DNA of 64,000 nucleotides from Halomonas sp. 25-S5 (GCF_029889845.1 NZ_JARANV010000018.1:24391-88390); one strand, 5' to 3'. Counted from the first letter of the stretch, positions 9,016 to 21,724 are shown. The notes: generated by a model from the sequence alone, not told the origin. Program-made: numbers and translations.

Positions 9016-9909
9016 ATGGATACGCAGAGCCTGCAGGCCTTTCTCGCCGTGGCCGACAGCGGCAGCTTCTCCCGCGCCGCCGAGCAGCTGCATCTCACTC
9101 AGCCGGCGGTCAGCAAGCGCATCGCGGTGCTGGAGGGGCAGATCGACGCCCGGCTGTTCGACCGCATCGGCCGGCGCGTGAGCCTCACCGAGGCCGGCCG
9201 GGTACTGCTGCCCCGGGCGCGACAGATCCTGGTGATGGTCGACGACAGCCGCCGCGCGCTGGGCAACCTCGAGGGTAGCGTGGCCGGCAGCCTCACCCTG
9301 GCCACCAGCCACCATATCGGCCTGCACCGGCTGCCGCCGCTGCTCAAGGCCTATACCCGCGAGCACCCCGACGTGCGACTCGACCTCCACTTCCTGGATT
9401 CCGAGCTGGCCTATCAGGGGGTACTGGACGGCGAGCTGGAGCTCGCCGTGGTGACCCTCGCCCCGCACCCGGATCCGCAGCTCGAGGTGGTGCCGGTGTG
9501 GGTCGACCGGCTGTGCTTCGTCTGCGGACCGGACCACCCCCTGGCCGGGCGAGGCCGGCTGGGACTGCACGAGCTCTGCACCTTCGATGCGGTGCTGCCG
9601 GGCCCGCTGACCTTCACCCGCGGGCTGATCGAGTCGCGTTTCGCCTCGGCCGGGCTCGAACTTCCGGTGGCGCTCTCCACCAACTACCTGGAAACACTGA
9701 AGATGATGACCGCCATCGGCCTGGGCTGGAGCCTGCTGCCGGAGCGCATGGTGGCCGGCGAGCTGCACGAGCTGGACGTCGACCACCCGCCCATCCATCG
9801 CCCGCTGGGCTACCTGGTGCATCGCAGCCGTACCCGTTCCAACCCCGCCCGGGCCATGCTGGCCCAGCTCGACGCCGTCCGCGAACCGGGGGCCAAGGAA
9901 TGGGACTGA
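9016..9909 (+). CDS. LysR-family transcriptional regulator
   Basis: 297 residues with the standard N-terminal winged helix-turn-helix (residues 4-62, AEQLHLTQPAVSKRIAVLE) and a C-terminal co-inducer domain. The start is the ATG at 9016, where LysR proteins begin (MDTQSLQAFLAVADSGSF); the much longer open frame upstream runs through repeat DNA and is not coding. It is divergent from leuC, as I recall for a LysR gene beside leuC in Pseudomonas, so control of leuCDB is plausible but unproven. The effector cannot be read from sequence. Confidence 0.93.
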   Translation: MDTQSLQAFLAVADSGSFSRAAEQLHLTQPAVSKRIAVLEGQIDARLFDRIGRRVSLTEAGRVLLPRARQILVMVDDSRRALGNLEGSVAGSLTLATSHHIGLHRLPPLLKAYTREHPDVRLDLHFLDSELAYQGVLDGELELAVVTLAPHPDPQLEVVPVWVDRLCFVCGPDHPLAGRGRLGLHELCTFDAVLPGPLTFTRGLIESRFASAGLELPVALSTNYLETLKMMTAIGLGWSLLPERMVAGELHELDVDHPPIHRPLGYLVHRSRTRSNPARAMLAQLDAVREPGAKEWD

Positions 9910-9930
9910 CGCATCAGGCCATCGCAGCCC

Positions 9931-9990
9931 ACCGTCGCTGCGCGACGGATCGCGAAGCAAGTCGAGACGTCGAACCGTTCACTCCCACAG
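9931..9990 (-). repeat. REP-like element, inverted relative to the one at 11406
   Basis: Contains a CCGTCGC/GCGACGG stem (9932-9948), then sequence ending ACTCCCACAG. Its reverse complement lines up with the element at 11406-11455 (CTGTGGGAG... then CGCGATCCG and a GC-rich hairpin). The two copies face each other across one membrane-protein gene. Confidence 0.6.
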
Positions 9991-10058
9991 AGAACACGGG
10001 GACAGCAGCGAGGCGAATTGTTTAGACTGCTCACTATTTGCAAGAGGATCCCCGTTCC

Positions 10059-11387
10059 GTGTCCGACACTCCCGCGGCGACCATCGTCCCCCGCCACGCC
10101 CTGGCCGGCGGGCTGGTCTTGGCCGGCCTGACCCTGCAGATCGCGCAGTTCACCGGCATGCTGCCGCTGGCACATGCGGTGAGCTACTGCCTGTGGCTGG
10201 CAACGGCCCTGCTGTGGGTCGATATTCCTCGGCGCACGCGACGCCAGGCGGGGTTACTGGCTGCCATCGGCCTGGGGCTGCTGGTGCTGGCCCGCATCTG
10301 GCACGAGGCCAGGATCGACTGGCCGGGAATCCTCGACGGCAATACCTACGTGGTCGCCATGCTGGTCGGGGTCAGCTTCATCGGCCTGATCGGCAATCTG
10401 CGTGGCCGGTCACGCCCAGCGGGCAAGGCCCTGACCGGCGCCCGCGGCATGCTGGGCACCTGGCTGGGCGTCCACCTGCTCGGCTCGATCCTCAACCTCT
10501 CCACGGTGTTCATGGTCGGTGATCGTCTGGAGCGGCGTGGTCCGCTCTCCACGCCCCAGCTGCTGGGTCTCAACCGGGGCCTCTCCAGTGCCGCGCTCTG
10601 GTCGCCCTTCTTCGCCTCCATGGGGGTGGTGATGACCCTGGCGCCAGCGATGCACTACGCCACGATTCTCGCCTTCGGGCTGCCACTGGCCATGGCCGCG
10701 GGGATGCTCACCGTCGGCGAGCTCTCACACCGCTTCGAACTGGCCGACACCGCCGGCTTCTCGCTGTCGCCGCGCAGCCTGCTGATGCCGGTGAGCATGG
10801 CGGCCCTGGTGATGCTCTTCCACTACATCATCACGCCCAGGCTCTCCATCGTCAGCATCATCACTTTCCTGCTACCGGGCGTGGCGCTGCTCTCCAACCT
10901 GCCCCACGGGCCGCGCTGGACACTGCACCGGGTCCATCAGCACACCCTCACCCGACTGCCGGCCATGCGCGGCGAGATCTCGCTGTTCCTCTGCGCGGGG
11001 CTGCTGACCCAGGGGCTCTCGACGTTCATCGACGCCGCCACGGACAGCGCCTGGACGCTCTTCGGCCAGTTCGGCCCGCTGGAGGCCATCGCCAGCTTCC
11101 TGGCCATCGTCGTCAGTGCCGTGGCCGGCCTACATCCCATCATCGGTGTCTCGGTGCTTGCCTCGATGCTCGACCTGGACGCCGGACGCCAGACCCTGTT
11201 CGCCTTCGTGGCCCTGGCCTCCTGGGCGGTGGGTACCAGCGTCGGCCCCCTCTCGGGTATCAACCTCTCGCTGCAGGGTCGCTATGGCGTCAGCGGGACG
11301 ACGATGATGCGCCACAACCTCGGCTATGCCGCCATCATGACGCTGCTGGTGGTGGGTGCCATTCTAGTGATGGAAGCAAGCCTTTAA
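10059..11387 (+). CDS. Polytopic membrane protein of unknown function
   Basis: 442 residues, mostly hydrophobic, with about 11-12 predicted membrane spans and short basic loops (RRTRRQ, RGRSRP). I do not recognise the family with confidence. The repeated pattern of a membrane hairpin with conserved small and polar residues (SILNLSTVFMVGDRL; VGTSVGPLSGINLSLQG) is reminiscent of ion-transporter-superfamily carriers, but this is only an impression. GTG at 10059 is preferred because AGAGGA lies 11 nt upstream; an earlier TTG lacks one. It stands alone between two inverted REP-like elements and converges with the zinc-ribbon gene. Confidence 0.8.
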   Translation: MSDTPAATIVPRHALAGGLVLAGLTLQIAQFTGMLPLAHAVSYCLWLATALLWVDIPRRTRRQAGLLAAIGLGLLVLARIWHEARIDWPGILDGNTYVVAMLVGVSFIGLIGNLRGRSRPAGKALTGARGMLGTWLGVHLLGSILNLSTVFMVGDRLERRGPLSTPQLLGLNRGLSSAALWSPFFASMGVVMTLAPAMHYATILAFGLPLAMAAGMLTVGELSHRFELADTAGFSLSPRSLLMPVSMAALVMLFHYIITPRLSIVSIITFLLPGVALLSNLPHGPRWTLHRVHQHTLTRLPAMRGEISLFLCAGLLTQGLSTFIDAATDSAWTLFGQFGPLEAIASFLAIVVSAVAGLHPIIGVSVLASMLDLDAGRQTLFAFVALASWAVGTSVGPLSGINLSLQGRYGVSGTTMMRHNLGYAAIMTLLVVGAILVMEASL

Positions 11388-11405
11388 GGCATAGGAGAGG
11401 CCGCC

Positions 11406-11455
11406 CTGTGGGAGCGATCGCTTGCGTCGCGATCCGCCGCGCAGCGGCGGCGATC
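11406..11455 (+). repeat. REP-like element and hairpin after the membrane-protein gene
   Basis: Begins CTGTGGGAG 18 bp after the stop codon, then GCGATCGC and a CCGCCGC/GCGGCGG stem-loop. Partner of the inverted copy at 9931-9990. The hairpin may also serve as terminator for the converging genes at 10059 and 11463, although a T-tract is missing. Confidence 0.6.
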
Positions 11456-11462
11456 CGGCAGA

Positions 11463-14810
<3,348 letters not shown>

Positions 14811-14837
14811 ACGCCGCACCCTGACACGGAGAGCCCC

Positions 14838-15320
14838 ATGCAGCGCCGAACCCTACTGCAACTCGGCCTCGCCGCCGGCGCCTCCCTGGTGCTGGCCGGC
14901 TGCGGCTTTCGCCTGCGCGGCCTCGACCAGCCGGTAGTGGCCATCGATGCCCTGGCCCTGTCGGGTACGGAGAGCGAGCTGGCCCGGCTGGTCGCCCGCC
15001 GCCTGGAGAGTGCCGGCACCCGGATCGATGGGCAGGCGGAGCGCGTGCTCAACCTGGGCCCGGAAAGTTTCCGTGAACGACGACTGAGCGTCCTCGACAG
15101 CGGACCCCGCGACCTGGAGATGACGCTCGAGGTGCCCTTCTCGGTGCAGCGCCGCGCCGACAGTGCCTACCTGCTCGACCAGCAGCGCCTGGAGGTCAGC
15201 GAGCGCCTGACGGTCAACGATGACGAGCTGCTGGCCCAGGACGACCTGCGCGAGGCCACGCGCGAGCGGCTGCGAGAGGCGGCCGTACGCCAGCTGATGG
15301 ACCGCCTGCGGGCGCTATGA
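14838..15320 (+). CDS. lptE: LPS-assembly lipoprotein LptE
   Basis: Outer-membrane lipoprotein that plugs the LptD barrel and helps insert lipopolysaccharide. 160 residues, starting with a lipoprotein signal peptide whose lipobox is LAGC (C22), followed by GFRLRGLD, the typical start of mature LptE. GGAGA precedes the ATG. It overlaps holA by 4 bp (ATGA). Sequence in this family varies widely, so the call rests on signal, size and position between leuS and holA. Confidence 0.93.
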   Translation: MQRRTLLQLGLAAGASLVLAGCGFRLRGLDQPVVAIDALALSGTESELARLVARRLESAGTRIDGQAERVLNLGPESFRERRLSVLDSGPRDLEMTLEVPFSVQRRADSAYLLDQQRLEVSERLTVNDDELLAQDDLREATRERLREAAVRQLMDRLRAL

Positions 15321-16375
15321 AGGTCTTTCCCGACAAGCTTCAAGACGCGCTGGCCAGGAAGCTGCCTCCGGTGGTGATCGTCGCCGGCGAGGAGCCGCTG
15401 CAGCACATGGAGGCCTGCGACGCCGTTCGCGCCGCCGCTCGCCAGGCGGGGGTCGATGAACGCGAGGTCCTGCACGTGGAGGCCAACTTCGCCTGGGGGC
15501 GCCTGACCGAGGCCGCCGCCAGCCTCTCGCTGTTCGCCACACGACGACTCATCGAGGTACGCCTGAGCAGTGGCAAGCCCGGCCAGGAAGGCGCCAAGGC
15601 ACTTCGCGACTACGCCGAATCCCTCAAGGGCAGCGACGATGTCCTGTTGCTCTCCACCGGCAAGCTGGACTATCGCGAGCAGAAGAGCGCCTGGTTCAAG
15701 GCCCTGGACAAGCTCGGGCTCTTCGTGCCGGTCTGGCCGGTGGACGCCTCGCGGCTGGGATTCTGGCTGCGTGACCGCGCCGGGCGCCACGGCCTCTCCC
15801 TGGACCTCGATGCCGCCCGGCTGCTCGGCGAGCGCACCGAGGGCAACCTGCTCGCCGCCGACCAGGAACTGCAGAAGCTGGCCCTGATGCTGCCCGCAGG
15901 CGCACGGGTCGGCCCCCGCGAAGTGGCGGGCGGCGTTGAGGATAGCGCCCGCTATGACGTCTTCACGCTGCTGGACGCCTGCCTCAAGGGCGAACGCGCC
16001 CGGGTCACGCGGATCATGGCCGGCCTGCGCGGCGAGGGGGTCGAAGCCCCCATCGTGCTCTGGGCCCTGTCCCGGGAGCTGCGTATCCTGCTCTCCCTCC
16101 AGCAGCACCTCGACCAGGGCCAGAGCCTGGAGCATGCCTGCAAGGCCCAGAAGCCGCCGATCTTCGAGAAGCGTCGCCCCGCCTACCAGCAGGCCATCGC
16201 CCGGCTGCCGCTGAAGCGGCTGCACAAGCTGCTGCTCTTTGCCCAGCGCCTGGACCTGGCGATAAAGGGAGGCAGCAGCGTGCCGCTCTGGGATGGCCTC
16301 CATGACCTGGCCCTGACCCTGGCCGGCGGTCGCGGCCTGCTCGCCGAACTGCCCTCCTCCTACCGGATCGACTGA
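15317..16375 (+). CDS. holA: DNA polymerase III subunit delta
   Basis: Clamp-loader subunit that opens the beta sliding clamp. 352 residues starting MKVFPDKLQDALARKLPPVVIVAGEE, with the delta-specific GEEPLQHMEACDAVR stretch (the phosphate-binding loop is degenerate, as usual for delta) and a C-terminal collar domain ending in DLALTLAGGRG. It overlaps lptE by 4 bp and ends the operon. Length is normal for the family. Confidence 0.95.
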   Translation: MKVFPDKLQDALARKLPPVVIVAGEEPLQHMEACDAVRAAARQAGVDEREVLHVEANFAWGRLTEAAASLSLFATRRLIEVRLSSGKPGQEGAKALRDYAESLKGSDDVLLLSTGKLDYREQKSAWFKALDKLGLFVPVWPVDASRLGFWLRDRAGRHGLSLDLDAARLLGERTEGNLLAADQELQKLALMLPAGARVGPREVAGGVEDSARYDVFTLLDACLKGERARVTRIMAGLRGEGVEAPIVLWALSRELRILLSLQQHLDQGQSLEHACKAQKPPIFEKRRPAYQQAIARLPLKRLHKLLLFAQRLDLAIKGGSSVPLWDGLHDLALTLAGGRGLLAELPSSYRID

Positions 16376-16383
16376 TCCCACGG

Positions 16384-16400
16384 CCCTTTGGGGTCAGGCC
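16384..16400. repeat. Partial GGGGTC-type repeat after holA
   Basis: CCCTTTGGGGTCAGGCCC resembles one end of the 88-bp element at 16478-16565. It begins 8 bp after the holA stop codon. It may be a decayed half-element or the outer end of a larger repeat region. The rest of the 322-bp gap (to 16697) holds AT-rich sequence and no ORF that I trust. Confidence 0.4.
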
Positions 16401-16477
16401 CTGAGAGTTCCCCAGGAATATTTCCTACAAATCAAAAGGCTGCATATCTCCGCTGGATGTCCGAGAGCTCGGCGTAG

Positions 16478-16565
16478 CCCTTGGGGTCTGACCCCCAATC
16501 TATTGATTTCTTAGTTATATCAGAGGGTTGGCGTAATATGCATCTGCGGGGTCAGACCCCAAGGG
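16478..16565. repeat. 88-bp element with 18-bp perfect inverted ends
   Basis: CCCTTGGGGTCTGACCCC (16478-16495) is the exact reverse complement of 16548-16565. Each end is itself partly palindromic around GGGGTC/GACCCC. The 52-bp interior is AT-rich, unlike its surroundings. It looks like a miniature REP-type or MITE-like element; no target-site duplication was confirmed and no transposase is present. Confidence 0.75.
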
Positions 16566-16697
16566 CACGCAAGGGCATGAAATGTCACATCATTCCGTCC
16601 TATACTGGACAGACATCGTTGTTTCGTCGGCCTGCAAGGAAGCAGGTACGCCGGAGCCTGGAGCCGGAAGCCCAACCCAAGAAGAAGGAACACCGAG

Positions 16698-17096
16698 ATG
16701 ATGAAGAAGATCTGCCGTTACCTCAGCCCGCTGCTCATTGCCGCCCTGGTGCTGGGCAGCCTGCCGGTGGCCGCCGCGCCGACCAGTCCGGGAAGCGGCC
16801 TGGTCACCACCCAGGATGCCCTGAACGTCGAACGCACCCAGGGGGACCGGGAGCGGATCCACGAGATCCTTGCCCGTGACGACGTCCAGGAGCAGCTCGT
16901 CGCCCAGGGCGTCGACCCTGCCGAGGTGGAAGCCCGTGTGGCCGCCCTCTCCGATGCGGAAGCCGCCCAGATGGCCGATCAGCTCGAGCAGCTGCCCGCC
17001 GGTGCCAGCGTGGTCGGTGCCCTGTTCGCCGTCTTCGTGATCCTGTTGGTCACCGATATCCTCGGCCTGACCAACGTCTTCCCCTTCACCCGCTGA
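16698..17096 (+). CDS. PA2779-family small envelope protein
   Basis: 132 residues: a cleavable signal peptide (residues 1-27, ending PVAAA), a helical stretch with ALNVERTQGDRERIHEILARDDV in which the repeated Val-Asp-Pro-Ala-Glu-Val pattern is notable, and a C-terminal membrane span (residues 101-125). This layout fits the family named after P. aeruginosa PA2779, always paired with a PA2778-type cysteine peptidase as here (11-bp gap). Function unknown; the pairing suggests a substrate or partner of the peptidase. Confidence 0.82.
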   Translation: MMKKICRYLSPLLIAALVLGSLPVAAAPTSPGSGLVTTQDALNVERTQGDRERIHEILARDDVQEQLVAQGVDPAEVEARVAALSDAEAAQMADQLEQLPAGASVVGALFAVFVILLVTDILGLTNVFPFTR

Positions 17097-17107
17097 GCAC
17101 GATCCCC

Positions 17108-18079
17108 ATGATGCACTGCCGTGATAGGCAGCCGCATGCCAGGAACGCCCGCGCCGCGGGCGTTCCTGCGTTGGTGCTGCTGCTCCTGACACTGGTGGGC
17201 TGCGCCTCTACCCCGCAACTCGCCGAGAGCACCGAACGCGAACTGCCCCGCCGGGCGCTGCTCGAGGACATCCCCTTCCATGGGCAGCGCGACTACCAGT
17301 GTGGCCCCGCTTCGCTGGCCATGGTGCTCAACGCCACCGGCATGCCCGTTGACGTCGACACCCTGATCCCCCAGGTCTTCCTGCCCGGGCGAGAGGGCAG
17401 CGTCCAGCCCGAGATGCTGGGCACCGTGCGTCGCCACGGCCGCATCCCCTTCAGGATCGAGGGCTCGATGGATGCCCTGCTCACCGAGATCGACGCCGGC
17501 CATCCGGTGGTGGTGATGCAGAACCTCTCCCTGCCCGCCTGGCCGGTCTGGCACTACGCCGTGGCCATCGGTTTCGACCTGGACGAGGAGACGCTGATCC
17601 TGCACAGCGGCATGGAGCCGGAACGCGTCGAGTCCTTCAAACGCTTCGATGCCACCTGGGCCCGCAGCGATCGCTGGGCCTTCGTCGCTCTGCCCCCGGG
17701 CGAGTTTCCTGCCAGCACTGACGCCAAGACCGCCCTGGATGCCATTGCCGACTTCGAGCGCGTGCAGGGAGTCAAGACCGCGCTACCCGCTTGGGAGGCG
17801 CTCGTCGACCGCCAACCGGGAGCGGCGATGGGCCACTTCGCGCTGGGCAATGCCCGTTACGCCACCGGCGACACCCAAGGCGCCATGTCTGCCTTCGAGG
17901 ATGCCGTGAAGGCGGATTCAGAGCTTGCCGTGGCCTGGCTCAATCTGGGGCTTCTGCAAAGCGAACTGGGGGAAGGTGAGAAGGCTCGCGAGGCCCTGCA
18001 GCGAGCAGCATCCATACCCGGCCCCTGGCAGAAGCAGGCCAGAGAAGCCCTGGATGACCTGAAGATGGGAGGCGAGTAG
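17108..18079 (+). CDS. PA2778-family C39-like cysteine peptidase with TPR tail, lipoprotein
   Basis: 323 residues. The signal peptide ends in a lipobox (LVGC, near residue 34), so it is probably anchored to a membrane facing the periplasm. The peptidase domain follows with the nucleophile in QCGPASLAMVLN and the catalytic histidine in WHYAVAIGFD, the C39 double-glycine peptidase fold. The C-terminal third (about residues 235-320) has two TPR-like repeats (GNARYATGDTQGAMSAFEDAV; NLGLLQSELGEGEKA). It follows the PA2779-like gene. What it cleaves is unknown; a secreted leader-peptidase-like role is only a guess from the fold. Confidence 0.87.
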   Translation: MMHCRDRQPHARNARAAGVPALVLLLLTLVGCASTPQLAESTERELPRRALLEDIPFHGQRDYQCGPASLAMVLNATGMPVDVDTLIPQVFLPGREGSVQPEMLGTVRRHGRIPFRIEGSMDALLTEIDAGHPVVVMQNLSLPAWPVWHYAVAIGFDLDEETLILHSGMEPERVESFKRFDATWARSDRWAFVALPPGEFPASTDAKTALDAIADFERVQGVKTALPAWEALVDRQPGAAMGHFALGNARYATGDTQGAMSAFEDAVKADSELAVAWLNLGLLQSELGEGEKAREALQRAASIPGPWQKQAREALDDLKMGGE

Positions 18080-18081
18080 CG

Positions 18082-18522
18082 ATGGCCTACGACATCGTGC
18101 TCAAGCGGATCTACCAGCCGGTCGACGCCGAGGATGGCGCCCGGGTGCTGGTCGATCGCCTCTGGCCCCGCGGCAAGCGGCGCGAGAGCCTGGCGCTGAC
18201 TGACTGGTACCGTGATGCCTCCCCCTCACCCACGCTGCGACGCCAGTACCATCTGGGGGAGATCAGCCCGGACGTGTTTTCCGCCCGCTACCGAGGAGAA
18301 CTCCGCGAGGCGCCGGAGAACCTGATCCCGCTGATGCGACACGCCCGACAAGGTCGGCTGACGTTGCTCTCGGCGGCCCGCGACCTGGAGGGCTCTCACC
18401 TGCTCCTGCTACGCAACGCCATCCTTCAAGCGTTATCCGAGGAAGATGCCGCGGATCATGAACCAAGCTCTCCGCCCTGCTATGCGCCACAGTTCAAGGA
18501 CACGCCTCCTCCAGAGGCCTAG
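18082..18522 (+). CDS. DUF488 family protein
   Basis: 146 residues. It has the family signature around residues 24-31 (DRLWPRGK), the DWYRDASPSPTLRRQYH segment and a central LLSAARDLEGSHLLLLRNAI strand-loop. The last 25 residues are Pro/Glu-rich and probably disordered. It starts 3 bp after the peptidase gene, so co-transcription is likely, but the function of DUF488 proteins is unknown. The stop codon lies inside the base of a terminator hairpin. Confidence 0.88.
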   Translation: MAYDIVLKRIYQPVDAEDGARVLVDRLWPRGKRRESLALTDWYRDASPSPTLRRQYHLGEISPDVFSARYRGELREAPENLIPLMRHARQGRLTLLSAARDLEGSHLLLLRNAILQALSEEDAADHEPSSPPCYAPQFKDTPPPEA

Positions 18523-18559
18523 CAGGCTGTCGGGTTTTTTAATCCGACAGACTGCTAGG
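18518..18559 (+). terminator. Intrinsic terminator after the DUF488 gene
   Basis: CCTAGCAG...CTGCTAGG arms with an inner CTGTCGG/CCGACAG stem and a run of T in the loop. The left arm contains the DUF488 stop codon. The loop's GTTTTTT is unusual for a terminator, so the hairpin could equally be a dispersed repeat doing this job. Confidence 0.6.
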
Positions 18560-18610
18560 ACGTCCTGTTCCTGGCATCCCGAGCGGTTCGCTACGCCTCG
18601 AGCCGCAGAC

Positions 18611-18650
18611 GAAAAAAAGATCGAGGGCTCGTCGCCCTTGATCTTTTTCG
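18611..18650. terminator. Bidirectional terminator between DUF488 and nqrM
   Basis: GAAAAAAAGATC... pairs with ...GATCTTTTTC around an AGGGC/GCCCT stem and a TCGTC-type loop. There is a T-tract in each reading direction, so it can end both the DUF488 unit (plus) and the nqr operon (minus). Confidence 0.85.
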
Positions 18651-18674
18651 TGTGATGCTGGCCTGTCAGGCCGA

Positions 18675-18929
18675 TCAGCGTCGGGTGGCGTCATACCCCA
18701 GGTCGGCCCCGCGGCTCTCGTCGCTGCGGCGACGCGCGCCGGACTTCTTGCGATTCTCCTCCTCGCAAACCTCGTCCTTGCCGCCGCAGACCTCGCACCC
18801 CTCCTTGAGGCCGAGCTGGTTGAGGCCACCGCAGCTGCCGGCGATGGGCTTGCGACCCATGATCACGCCGACGGCCATGGCGGCCATGATCAGCAGCATG
18901 AAGGCGAATACCACCAGGTAAAGGGTCAT
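18675..18929 (-). CDS. nqrM: Na+-NQR maturation protein NqrM
   Basis: 84 residues (DUF539 family). An N-terminal membrane span (TLYLVVFAFMLLIMAAMAVG) is followed by a cysteine cluster SCGG...GCEVCGG...VC. In Vibrio, NqrM is needed to deliver iron to the NqrD/E cysteine site; that role is known for the family. The ATG at 18929 has GAGGAG 7 nt upstream; the longer frame is not needed. It follows nqrF after 202 bp with no apbE between them. Confidence 0.93.
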   Translation of the reverse strand: MTLYLVVFAFMLLIMAAMAVGVIMGRKPIAGSCGGLNQLGLKEGCEVCGGKDEVCEEENRKKSGARRRSDESRGADLGYDATRR

Positions 18930-19131
18930 TGCAACGCTCCTCGTAAAAGGGAAAAGCTTGGCCGTCCTACCGTATGTGACAACGATACATCGCTCGAGGT
19001 CCACGGTGTAGAAAGCTTGGTAGAGTGTCTGATGCCTGAGATGACGACCGCGTATCGATCGTCATGTCGGGCAGCAGAACCCAAGGGGCCGGCCGACAGG
19101 CCGGCCCGAAGGTGCCGCTTGGCGAACCCGA

Positions 19132-20364
19132 TCAGCCGCCGAAATCATCCAGCAGGATGTTCTCGGGTTCCACGCCCAGGTCGATCAACAGCTTGATCAC
19201 TGAGGCGTTCATCATGGGCGGCCCGCACATGTAGTACTCGCAGTCCTCGGGGGCCGGGTGGTCCTTGAGGTAGTTCTCGTAGAGGACGTTATGGATGAAG
19301 CCGGTCGGCCCCTCCCAGTTGTCTTCGGGCTGCGGGTCGGAGAGCGCCAGGTGCCACTCGAAGTTGGGGAACTCCTCGGCCAGCTGGTCGTACTCCTCGT
19401 TGTAGAAGGTCTCGCGCCAGGAGCGCGCACCGTACCAGAACGAGATCTTGCGGTCGGTCTTGAGACGCTTGAGCTGGTCGAAGATGTGGCTGCGCATCGG
19501 CGCCATGCCGGCACCGCCACCGATGAAGACCATCTCGGCATCGGTATCCTTGGCAAAGAACTCACCGAAGGGCCCCATCACCGTGACCTTGTCACCCGGC
19601 TTCAGGCTGAAGGCGTAGGTGGACATCAGCCCCGGCGGATAGTTGGTGTTGGGCGGCGGCGTGGCGATACGGATATTGAACTTGAGGATGCCCTTCTCGT
19701 CCGGATAGTTCGCCATGGAGTAGGCGCGGATGATTTCCTCGTTGTTCTTGTGGGAGATATCGAACAGCCCGAACTTCTCCCAGTCGCCGCGATACTCCTC
19801 CTCGATGTCAAAGTCCTTGAAGGAGATGTCGTAGGGCGGTGCCACCAGCTGCACATAGCCACCGGCACGGAAGGCCACTTCCTCGCCCTCGGGCAGCTTC
19901 AGGTTGAGCTCCTTGATGAAGGTGGCGACGTTGGGGTTCTTGATGACCTCGCATTCCCACTGCTTGACGCCGAAGACCTCTTCCGGGACCTCGATCTTCA
20001 TGTCCTGCTTCACCGGCACCTGACAGGAGAGGCGCCAGCCGTCCTTCTTCTCGCGCAGGGTGAAGTGGGATTCCTCGGTGGGCAGAATGGCACCACCCCC
20101 CTCCTCCACACGGCACTTGCACTGGGCACAGGAGCCACCGCCGCCGCAGGCGGACGAGAGGAAGATGCCGTTGGCCGCCAGGGTGTTGAGCAGCTTGCCA
20201 CCGGCCTGGGTGGTCAAGGAGTGCTCGGGGTCGCCGTTGACCTCGATGGTCACATCCCCGGTGCTGACGAGCCTGCTGCGGGCGGCCAGGATCACCAGAA
20301 CCAGGCCGATGACGACCACGGTGAACATGACCACACCGAGCAAGATGAGTGTTGTATCAACCAT
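19132..20364 (-). CDS. nqrF: Na+-translocating NADH:quinone reductase subunit F
   Basis: NADH-oxidising entry subunit of the sodium pump. 410 residues: one N-terminal membrane anchor (residues 5-28), a 2Fe-2S domain with ligands C73, C79, C82 and C114, an FAD-binding motif RAYSMANYP, and a C-terminal NADH domain with [12 protein letters not shown] and the terminal [10 protein letters not shown]. All key residues are present. Last subunit gene of the nqrABCDEF set; 72 bp separate it from nqrE. Confidence 0.98.
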   Translation of the reverse strand: MVDTTLILLGVVMFTVVVIGLVLVILAARSRLVSTGDVTIEVNGDPEHSLTTQAGGKLLNTLAANGIFLSSACGGGGSCAQCKCRVEEGGGAILPTEESHFTLREKKDGWRLSCQVPVKQDMKIEVPEEVFGVKQWECEVIKNPNVATFIKELNLKLPEGEEVAFRAGGYVQLVAPPYDISFKDFDIEEEYRGDWEKFGLFDISHKNNEEIIRAYSMANYPDEKGILKFNIRIATPPPNTNYPPGLMSTYAFSLKPGDKVTVMGPFGEFFAKDTDAEMVFIGGGAGMAPMRSHIFDQLKRLKTDRKISFWYGARSWRETFYNEEYDQLAEEFPNFEWHLALSDPQPEDNWEGPTGFIHNVLYENYLKDHPAPEDCEYYMCGPPMMNASVIKLLIDLGVEPENILLDDFGG

Positions 20365-20436
20365 GTCGGTTTCCTATTGCTTGACGTTGCCTGGACCCCG
20401 GCGACACGTCCGGCCGCCGGGAGAGCACGACCTGCC

Positions 20437-21054
<618 letters not shown>

Positions 21055-21055
21055 G

Positions 21056-21724
21056 TTACACGGCCTCCTTCGGCTGGGTGTTTTCCTTCATCTTGAACTC
21101 GTTCTCCTCGACCTGCTCCGGGTTGACCGAGCGCAGCACCCAGATGATCAGACCAATGATGAAGAACGCCGACGGCGGCAGCAGCAGCAGCCCGTTGGGT
21201 ACATACCAGCCACCGTCCTGGACGGGCTGCAGCACGGTGAAGCCGAACACGCTGCCAGAACCAAACAGTTCGCGGAAGAAGCCCACCGTCATCAGGATGA
21301 AGCCGTAGCCGATGCCGTTGCCGATGCCGTCCAGGAAGGACAATCCCGGCGTGTTGGTCATGGCGAAGCCTTCGGCACGCCCCATCACGATGCAGTTGGT
21401 GATGATCAGGCCGACGAACACCGAGAGCTGCTTGGACATCTCGTAGGCGTAGGCCTTGAGGATCTGGTCCACCACAATGACCAGCGAGGCGATGATGGTC
21501 ATCTGCACGATGATGCGGATGGCGGACGGGATGTGGTGACGGATCAGCGATACGAACAGGTTCGAGAAGGCCGTCACGAAGATCACCGCCAGCGTCATGA
21601 CCAGCGAGACGCTCATGCTAGTGGTTACCGCCAAGGCCGAACAGATACCCAGTATCTGCAGGGCGATGGGGTTGTTCTTGAAGATCGGCGTCGTCAGGAC
21701 GCTCTTTGGGCTCGCAGCAGACAT
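21056..21724 (-). CDS. nqrD: Na+-translocating NADH:quinone reductase subunit D
   Basis: Integral membrane subunit homologous to NqrE in inverted topology; 222 residues with about six spans. The conserved cysteines appear in LGICSAL and [11 protein letters not shown]. The C-terminus is a short charged tail. It lies between nqrC and nqrE with 1-2 bp gaps, consistent with tight coupling. Confidence 0.97.
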   Translation of the reverse strand: MSAASPKSVLTTPIFKNNPIALQILGICSALAVTTSMSVSLVMTLAVIFVTAFSNLFVSLIRHHIPSAIRIIVQMTIIASLVIVVDQILKAYAYEMSKQLSVFVGLIITNCIVMGRAEGFAMTNTPGLSFLDGIGNGIGYGFILMTVGFFRELFGSGSVFGFTVLQPVQDGGWYVPNGLLLLPPSAFFIIGLIIWVLRSVNPEQVEENEFKMKENTQPKEAV

